From Akkermansia sp. (GTDB taxonomy: Bacteria > Verrucomicrobiota > Verrucomicrobiia > Verrucomicrobiales > Akkermansiaceae), in the NCBI GenBank assembly GCA_017628435.1, contig JAGBZE010000046.1, positions 1 through 6,094 of the forward strand: a stretch of DNA of 6,094 bases. Reading direction: 5' to 3'. Numbering within the stretch: position 1 is the first letter of the stretch; each line of letters opens with the position of its first letter. A program made the position numbers and the translations under genes. Positions 1 to 4,183 of this stretch are shown in pieces. The notes beneath the pieces were generated by a model. It had not been told where the DNA came from. It ran no database searches and saw only the letters and a list, made by a program, of their open reading frames with translations.

Positions 1-541
1 CGGCATCCTTGAGAATCAGCTGTTTGATGATATTGGTGTTGGTATCATCCAGACCGGAGGTCGGTTCATCCAGCAGGACGGTGGGGGCATCCTTCATGAG
101 GGTGCGCGCCAGGGCTGCGCGCTGAGCCTGACCACCGGAAAGCTTATCGGCGCGGCGGTGGCGAAGCTCCAGCAGCCCCAGGTCGTGCAGCAGGGCCTCG
201 CAGCGCGGTTTCCATTCCCGGCGCGGCAGCATGGCCATTTCAGCGGCTAGGTGCAGGTTGCGCTCCACGCTCATGAGCGGCAGTAGGTTGATGCCCTGAA
301 ACATGTAGGCCACATCCCGCTGGTGGTAGCGGCGGCTGGTCACCTTCAGCCCGGTGGGGGTGATGATGCAGCCGCTGTTTACCTGCAGATACCCGGCCAG
401 CAGCTTGAGCAAGGTGGTCTTGCCGGAGCCGGAATAACCTTTGAGCACGGTAATGCCGGGCTTGAACACATGGGAGAAACCACTGAAAACCGGCACACCG
501 CGATTGTAGGCAAAGGAGATGTTATCGCATACCAGTTCCAT
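1..541 (-). CDS. ABC transporter ATP-binding protein, MacB/LolD-like (C-terminus beyond window)
   Basis: This is the cytoplasmic ATPase subunit of an ABC transporter. The first 180 residues are visible, read from an ATG at 541-539. Walker A is GYSGSGKT at residues 35-42, the Q-loop glutamine is Q82 (MFQG), the signature LSGGQAQR lies at 134-141, Walker B VLLDEP at 155-160, and the D-loop SGLD at 162-165. The switch histidine should follow beyond the left edge. The start lies 4 nt after the stop of the adaptor-like gene, so the two are almost certainly cotranscribed and probably translationally coupled. No Shine-Dalgarno is visible (GAAGCC precedes the ATG). The single short nucleotide-binding domain and the adaptor neighbour suggest a MacB/LolD-type exporter or lipoprotein-trafficking ATPase. 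The permease is not in the window and the substrate cannot be read from the sequence. The ABC ATPase call is firm; the subfamily is inference. Confidence 0.93.
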   Translation of the reverse strand, partial: MELVCDNISFAYNRGVPVFSGFSHVFKPGITVLKGYSGSGKTTLLKLLAGYLQVNSGCIITPTGLKVTSRRYHQRDVAYMFQGINLLPLMSVERNLHLAAEMAMLPRREWKPRCEALLHDLGLLELRHRRADKLSGGQAQRAALARTLMKDAPTVLLDEPTSGLDDTNTNIIKQLILKDA

Positions 542-545
542 GGCT

Positions 546-1571
546 TCAGTTCTTGCGAGGCCGGATGATGATGTTTCGCTCGCCGATGAGGATGAGGTCG
601 TGCGAGGGGTAGAGCCGCTGTATCAGCTGCTCCCAGTTTTCGCAGTCGGCGGCTTCCGGATGGGAAATAAGCTCCAGCTTGCTGACGTACTGCACATTTT
701 CGCCGGCATCGTACACCAGGCGGGCCTTGGCATTGCTGCCCAGCATGCTGTAGGCGATTTCCTTATCGGCCTCCGGCACCCTGAAGTAATAGACCAGCAT
801 ATCACCGCCGCTGGAGCTGTTCTTCTCCACACTGCGGCGGGCGTACTGGCCGGTCAGCACTTTGCCCTCCGGCAGGCTGACGGATACGCTGAAGTTCTGC
901 TCCGGCAGCTGGGTGAGCTCGGCCTTGCTCAGGTTGATGGTGATGTAGAAGGCGGAATCATCGCACACTGAGGCGAAGGGACGCCCCGGCAGGTTGTGGA
1001 ACTCAAAGGGGGCAGCGGGGTCTCTGGGCAGGGTGAAATGGTATTGCAGGCGCCCGGCAAAAGGCATTTTGAGGGTGAGCTTGGCGTGGTTGCGCTCAAA
1101 CTCCTGCCGCATCAGGCGCGGAGTGCTGTTCATTTCCCGCTGCAGCAGCTCCATGCGGCTGTCAATATCGTTCAGCGATTCCGGGGTGGGGGGCATGTCT
1201 TCTGCTCCCAGCCGGTTGGCGTATTGCCGCTCCCGGGGAGAGAGTTTCAGGAAGAATTCCACCTTGCTGCGCTGGTTGTGCAGCTTACGGAGCTCATCGC
1301 GCAGGCGCATTTCCTCGCGGGCGACTTTTAGCTCCATTTCTTCGCGATCCTGGGCTGTGCGTTCCTCATTCAGCACAGCAATGGTGGCGCCGGCCTCCAG
1401 GCGGCCGGTGGCATCTGCCAGGTGGGAAATAATGCCGTTTTCCAGGTGGAGTGTCGTAGCCTGCTCCGGCACAATTTTGGCCGGCAGCACAGCTACCTGC
1501 ACCGGCTCAGCCTGCAGCATAGGCAGCAGGTGGCACAGCAAGGCGGGCAGCAGTGCGTGGCTACGTTTCAT
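546..1571 (-). CDS. Exported membrane-fusion / periplasmic adaptor-like protein (HlyD/MacA-like)
   Basis: A 341-residue protein that probably acts outside the cytoplasmic membrane, linking an ABC transporter to the envelope. Residues 1-21 look like a Sec signal peptide (MKRS, a hydrophobic core, cleavage near LQA-EP). Residues 22-70 resemble the first half of a lipoyl/barrel-sandwich domain (HLENGIISHL, then GRLEAGATIAVL). About 70-160 is charged and helical, fitting a coiled-coil hairpin. KLTLKMPFAGRLQYHF (164-179) fits the returning lipoyl half, and about 195-290 is beta-rich like the adaptor barrel domains. The C-terminal 50 residues (WEQLIQRLYP, then LILIGERNIII) I cannot assign. There is no lipobox. 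The gene sits 28 nt after ybaB and 4 nt before the ABC ATPase gene, which supports the transporter role. The region before the ATG is C-rich with no Shine-Dalgarno. The adaptor fold is inferred from motif layout, not from a strong single signature. Confidence 0.8.
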   Translation of the reverse strand: MKRSHALLPALLCHLLPMLQAEPVQVAVLPAKIVPEQATTLHLENGIISHLADATGRLEAGATIAVLNEERTAQDREEMELKVAREEMRLRDELRKLHNQRSKVEFFLKLSPRERQYANRLGAEDMPPTPESLNDIDSRMELLQREMNSTPRLMRQEFERNHAKLTLKMPFAGRLQYHFTLPRDPAAPFEFHNLPGRPFASVCDDSAFYITINLSKAELTQLPEQNFSVSVSLPEGKVLTGQYARRSVEKNSSSGGDMLVYYFRVPEADKEIAYSMLGSNAKARLVYDAGENVQYVSKLELISHPEAADCENWEQLIQRLYPSHDLILIGERNIIIRPRKN

Positions 1572-1599
1572 AGATGAGAAGGGTGGGTAGTGTCGGCCC

Positions 1600-1902
1600 T
1601 TACATGGGGAAACCCAGGCCGCCGGTTACCTTGCGCATTTCGCCTTCAGCCATGTTTTTGGCACCGGTCAGGGCATCCTGCACGGCCTTGAGCACCAGGC
1701 TCTGGAGGAATTCGGCATCATCCGGATCCACCACAGCGGGGTCAATGCTCAGGGCCTTGATCATGCCGGTGCCATCAGCGGTAGCCTTAATCTTGCCGCC
1801 GGCGGTTTCGGCGGTGAATTCCTTTTCAGCCAGGCGTGCCTGGGCCTGTGCCATGCTGGCCTGCATGGCCTGTGCCTGCTTCATGAGTTTCTGCAGATTC
1901 AT
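1600..1902 (-). CDS. ybaB: YbaB/EbfC family nucleoid-associated protein
   Basis: A 100-residue member of the YbaB/EbfC family: small dimeric proteins that bind DNA and associate with the nucleoid. The N-terminal helix MNLQKLMKQAQAMQASMAQAQ, the central GGKIKATADGTGMIKALSIDP segment and the C-terminal TGGLGFPM are typical of the family, and the length is normal. It begins 25 nt after the dnaX stop, the conserved dnaX-ybaB arrangement of many bacteria, and is probably cotranscribed with dnaX. The 25-nt gap is A/C-rich and has no Shine-Dalgarno-like purine run, which is odd for an internal operon gene. recR, which commonly follows, is absent. The next gene is an adaptor-like protein 28 nt downstream. 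The exact cellular role of the family is only partly understood; the family call itself is secure. Confidence 0.95.
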   Translation of the reverse strand: MNLQKLMKQAQAMQASMAQAQARLAEKEFTAETAGGKIKATADGTGMIKALSIDPAVVDPDDAEFLQSLVLKAVQDALTGAKNMAEGEMRKVTGGLGFPM

Positions 1903-1927
1903 GTGTATGTGTTATGTTGTTTGAAAA

Positions 1928-3856
1928 TTACTTGATGATGGTGGCGTGGAACTCCTTGAGCGCCAGTTCCACCAGAGGGTCGTGGTAGAATTCCTCATCC
2001 GTGGGTTTCAGGGAGGCCGGGGCAGCCGGCTTTTCGGCTGCGGATTCAGGTTTCTTCTCCTGGGGCTTGGGTTTGGCAGCTGCGGGGCGGGGAGCCGGCT
2101 CCGGCAGCGGGGCAGGGGGCGGCGGCTCTTCCTCCACAGGCGGGGGCACGCTGTCATCCATCGCAATGCGCAGGGTAATCGGGTGCCCGCAGAACTGCGG
2201 GGCCAGGGTGGCCATCAGCTCGCTGAGCTGCTCGCCCAGCAGGGCATCGCGCGTATCGGTGTCGCTGGGGTGAATCGCGATGGTCACCAGACCATCATCA
2301 TCGGAAATGAACATCGTGTTGCCTACGGCAGAGGACTGCAGCGGAGAGGCCTGACGCATGGCGGCCAGCAGGGCATCCCAGCCTTCCGGAGTCATGGGCC
2401 CGGCGGCAGGGGCTTCACAAACCTCCATGCACCCGGGCTCCGGGTCAAACAGAGGGGGCTCATCCTCCAGGTCGGGGTTCAGTTCAAAACTGGGCGGGGC
2501 ATCATCAATGGGCTCCAGCCCGGCGGGCATGGGGCGCGGCTCCGGCTCGGGTTCCGGTTCCGGCATGGGCGGTGCCACAGGGGCCGGGGCGGGTGCCATC
2601 GGGGCGGGGGCTACAGGCATGGGAGCCGGTGCAGGTGCCACGGGGGCTGCCACAGCGGGAACCGGTGCCGCAGCTGCCAGCGGCACAGCCGGAAGCTGGG
2701 TGGTGGCAATGGGGGTCTCCGGCAGCGGGGCGCCATTCAGCGCGCGGATAATATCGCTGATATTGGCCTCGGCCAGGGAATGCACGGCCTGAATCAGGCC
2801 CATCTCCAGGTGCAGGCGTTTATTCGTGCTCCAGCGCATGTGTTCTTCTGTGCCGGAAAGCACTTCCATGAGGCGCACAATCTTATCTGCCGGGGTGCGG
2901 GCAATGAGCTGGTTGAGGGTATCGCGCCATTCCTCCGGCATGGAGAAACTGGCTTCCTGCGGGGCCACCTTGCTGATGAGCAGCTCGCGTACGGCACCCA
3001 TAATCTCGCTGAGCAGCTGGCCCATATCGCGGCCGGCTTCGGAAAGCTCATGCACCAGGTGCAGCAGGCTGGGCAGCTGGCGGTCCAGAATGTAGGCCAA
3101 GGCGCGGGCCACGGTCTCCCGGCTGGTCACGCCGAAAATATCGTTCACATCCTGCTCGTCGATATTGTTGCCGCAGAAGGATACCAGCTGATCCAGCATG
3201 GACTGCGCATCGCGCATGCCGCCATCGGCCACGCGGGCAATGGCAAAGGCTGCCGGCAGGCTCAGGGTCACCCCTTCATTGGCGGCAATATTCACCAGGT
3301 GGTTGGCAATGATTTCAGAAGGAATCGGGCGCAGGTCGAAACGCTGGCAGCGGGAAAGAATGGTGGGCAGAATCTTGTGCGGCTCCGTGGTGGCAAAGAT
3401 GAACATCACATGTGCCGGCGGCTCTTCCAGGGTCTTCAGCAGGGCGTTGAAGGATTCCTTGGTGAGCATGTGCACCTCGTCAATGTAGATGATGCGGTAC
3501 TGCCCGCGCGTAGGGGTGAACTGCACATTGTCGCGCAGGTCGCGGATATTGTCGATACCGCGGTTGGAGGCACCGTCAATTTCCAGCACATCCAGGCTGC
3601 GGCCCTCTGCAATCTCCATGCACACATCCTCATCCGGGTCAAAATCTACCTTCGGACCCCCGCTGCAGTTCAGTGCCTTGGCAAAAATTCGGGCCGTGGA
3701 GGTCTTGCCGGTACCGCGCGGCCCCACAAAAAGGTAGGCATGCGCCAGGCGCTTCTGTTCAATAGCGTTGCACAGCGTGCGCACAACATGATCCTGCCCC
3801 AGCACGTCCTTGAAGGTGCGGGGTCGGTATTTTCTGGCAAAAACCTGATAACTCAC
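1928..3856 (-). CDS. dnaX: DNA polymerase III tau subunit (clamp-loader ATPase DnaX)
   Basis: DnaX is the ATPase of the sliding-clamp loader and, as tau, couples polymerases to the helicase. The 642-residue product starts at a GTG (3856-3854) giving the family's MSYQVFARKYRP N-terminus. Walker A GPRGTGKT is at 45-52, Walker B IDEVHML at 125-131, the SRC arginine-finger motif at 168-170, and sensor-2 GGMRDAQSMLDQ at 212-223. The zinc module aligns without gaps to E. coli numbering but keeps only C64 and C79; positions 73 and 76 are Asp and Glu. The collar domain ends near residue 374, followed by a Pro/Ala/Glu-rich linker (about 375-475), a folded C-terminal segment (about 487-568), a second Pro/Lys-rich linker, and a terminal DPLVELALKEF motif (626-636) seen in many non-gammaproteobacterial DnaX proteins. 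I see no slippery A/T heptamer that would yield a short gamma form. It is first in the cluster, upstream of ybaB. Confidence 0.97.
   Translation of the reverse strand: MSYQVFARKYRPRTFKDVLGQDHVVRTLCNAIEQKRLAHAYLFVGPRGTGKTSTARIFAKALNCSGGPKVDFDPDEDVCMEIAEGRSLDVLEIDGASNRGIDNIRDLRDNVQFTPTRGQYRIIYIDEVHMLTKESFNALLKTLEEPPAHVMFIFATTEPHKILPTILSRCQRFDLRPIPSEIIANHLVNIAANEGVTLSLPAAFAIARVADGGMRDAQSMLDQLVSFCGNNIDEQDVNDIFGVTSRETVARALAYILDRQLPSLLHLVHELSEAGRDMGQLLSEIMGAVRELLISKVAPQEASFSMPEEWRDTLNQLIARTPADKIVRLMEVLSGTEEHMRWSTNKRLHLEMGLIQAVHSLAEANISDIIRALNGAPLPETPIATTQLPAVPLAAAAPVPAVAAPVAPAPAPMPVAPAPMAPAPAPVAPPMPEPEPEPEPRPMPAGLEPIDDAPPSFELNPDLEDEPPLFDPEPGCMEVCEAPAAGPMTPEGWDALLAAMRQASPLQSSAVGNTMFISDDDGLVTIAIHPSDTDTRDALLGEQLSELMATLAPQFCGHPITLRIAMDDSVPPPVEEEPPPPAPLPEPAPRPAAAKPKPQEKKPESAAEKPAAPASLKPTDEEFYHDPLVELALKEFHATIIK
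2519..2692 (-). repeat. Low-complexity Pro/Ala and Glu-Pro repeat tract inside dnaX
   Basis: This stretch encodes DnaX residues about 389-446, a linker built of Ala-Pro-Val/Met units (AAPVAPAPAPMPVAPAP and similar) ending in four Glu-Pro dipeptides at residues 433-440 (2537-2563). At DNA level it is a run of near-identical GCC/CCG-type codons and CCGGAA/CCGGAG hexamers, so it is prone to slippage and length change. In the protein it is a flexible tether between the clamp-loader core and the C-terminal segment. It stays in frame here. Confidence 0.8.
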
Positions 3857-3863
3857 GCCCCGT

Positions 3864-3892
3864 ATTCTACCCTATTTACTCTGCTCCCGCAA
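3864..3892 (-). promoter_or_regulatory. Candidate sigma70-type promoter for dnaX
   Basis: On the minus strand, TTGCGG (3892-3887) and TAGAAT (3869-3864) are separated by 17 nt. The -10 matches consensus at 5 of 6 positions, the -35 at only 3 of 6. Transcription would start about 7 nt downstream of the -10 box, which is at or beside the GTG start codon, giving a leaderless or near-leaderless dnaX mRNA. A TTGACT at 3908-3903 is a better -35 but has no good -10 at normal spacing. This is a pattern match only. Confidence 0.35.
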
Positions 3893-3971
3893 GGACTAAG
3901 TAAGTCAAACCTGAAAAAGTCCGCGCGTGTGTGTATCCTGGTTTGGTCCCGAAAACCATGACGCTTAAAAT

Positions 3972-3987
3972 CGGGACTAAAGTCCCG
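3972..3987. repeat. Perfect 7-bp palindrome (CGGGACT AA AGTCCCG)
   Basis: CGGGACT and AGTCCCG are perfect inverted arms with only AA between; as RNA it would form a 6-bp stem with a UAAA loop. On the minus strand the arm is followed by ATTTTAA, a weak U-tract, so it could act as an inefficient terminator or attenuator for leftward transcripts. On the plus strand no U-tract follows. A third copy of the arm, GTCCCGA, lies at 3946-3952 and can pair with TCGGGAC (3971-3977) instead. Other uses are a dimeric regulator's operator or part of an interspersed palindromic repeat. Confidence 0.6.
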
Positions 3988-3999
3988 TGCTCCGATGGA

Positions 4000-4068
4000 T
4001 TTGCGACCCCTGCCAATTTGTGTTTTTTAGAGACCCCCCATTTGAAAAAATGTATCAGGGGAAGCAAG
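4000..4068. repeat. Possible stem-loop with an inner GAAA tetraloop hairpin
   Basis: TTGC (4001-4004) pairs with GCAA (4064-4067), then a GA/AA internal mismatch, then CCCCTG (4007-4012) with CAGGGG (4056-4061). Inside lies CATTT-GAAA-AAATG (4039-4052), a 5-bp hairpin with a GNRA-type loop on the plus strand. GGGG (4058-4061) could pair with CCCC at 4035-4038 instead. The long loop means such pairings can arise by chance, so this is weak. Confidence 0.25.
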
Positions 4069-4084
4069 GTTATCATGATTGTCT

Positions 4085-4121
4085 CCCGTGTATTTGCGGA
4101 AACGGCTCCGCATGTCACGGG
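4085..4121. repeat. Two-part inverted repeat, 12 bp of stem
   Basis: CCCGTG (4085-4090) pairs with CACGGG (4116-4121), and nested inside TGCGGA (4095-4100) pairs with TCCGCA (4107-4112) around a 6-nt loop AACGGC. The two stems are separated by a small internal loop (TATT/TGT). An alternative outer stem, CGTGTAT (4087-4093) with ATACACG (4123-4129), excludes the first. The element lies just upstream of the candidate promoter of the rightward gene, so it may be an operator or an RNA structure. No T-run follows on the plus strand, so it is not a standard terminator. Confidence 0.5.
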
Positions 4122-4137
4122 CATACACGTTTACTGC

Positions 4138-4165
4138 TTGATTCGTGGCGGGTATAGGGTATCAT
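4138..4165 (+). promoter_or_regulatory. Candidate sigma70-type promoter for the coiled-coil/TPR gene
   Basis: TTGATT (4138-4143) and TATCAT (4160-4165) are 16 nt apart, matching consensus at 4 of 6 and 5 of 6 positions. Transcription would begin near 4172, leaving a leader of about 12 nt before the ATG at 4184, too short and not purine-rich enough for a normal Shine-Dalgarno site. It is the best pattern before this gene but has no other support. Confidence 0.4.
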
Positions 4166-4183
4166 GGTAATATATTCAGCAAC

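Larger units (their letters stand above)
3857..4183. other. Divergent intergenic region, AT-richer and hairpin-rich
   Basis: A 327-bp gap between the divergent starts of dnaX and the coiled-coil/TPR gene. Positions 3901-4140 are about 47% GC against roughly 60% for the flanks. Open frames of about 80 codons exist on both strands (3931-4170 plus, 3876-4124 minus), but they overlap each other and neither shows a recognisable family, so I do not call them genes. The region contains candidate promoters pointing each way, a perfect palindrome, and further inverted repeats that can pair in alternative ways. It could be a shared regulatory region, a small structured RNA, or a remnant of an interspersed palindromic element. 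I could not match it to SRP RNA, 6S RNA, tmRNA or a known riboswitch by eye. Confidence 0.7.

Noticed and set aside
323..1590. Plus-strand open frames (323-568, 519-971, 994-1590, 996-1331) opposite the ABC and adaptor genes
   Set aside because: The minus-strand frames carry clear ABC motifs, a signal peptide and adaptor features, while the plus-strand translations have no motif and biased composition.
1946..3961. 671-codon plus-strand open frame antisense to dnaX
   Set aside because: It is in exact codon register with dnaX, has a His/Gly/Gln-rich composition with no domain, and is explained by the absence of TTA, CTA and TCA codons in dnaX.
3972..4028. Palindrome plus TTTTTT at 4023-4028 as a plus-strand terminator
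   Set aside because: The T-run lies about 36 nt after the hairpin and no gene upstream on the plus strand needs termination.
4051..4072. GGGGAAGCAAGG resembling the SRP RNA tip (GGAA loop and AGCAG side)
   Set aside because: SRP RNA genes often lie near dnaX, so I checked. The paired arms around the GGAA loop and the conserved opposing bases are missing, so the match is superficial.
3931..4170. 79-codon plus-strand frame and an 82-codon minus-strand frame (3876-4124) in the intergenic region
   Set aside because: They overlap each other, show no family resemblance, include the palindromes, and overlap the candidate promoters. They are best seen as chance open frames, although a repeat-derived small protein cannot be fully excluded.
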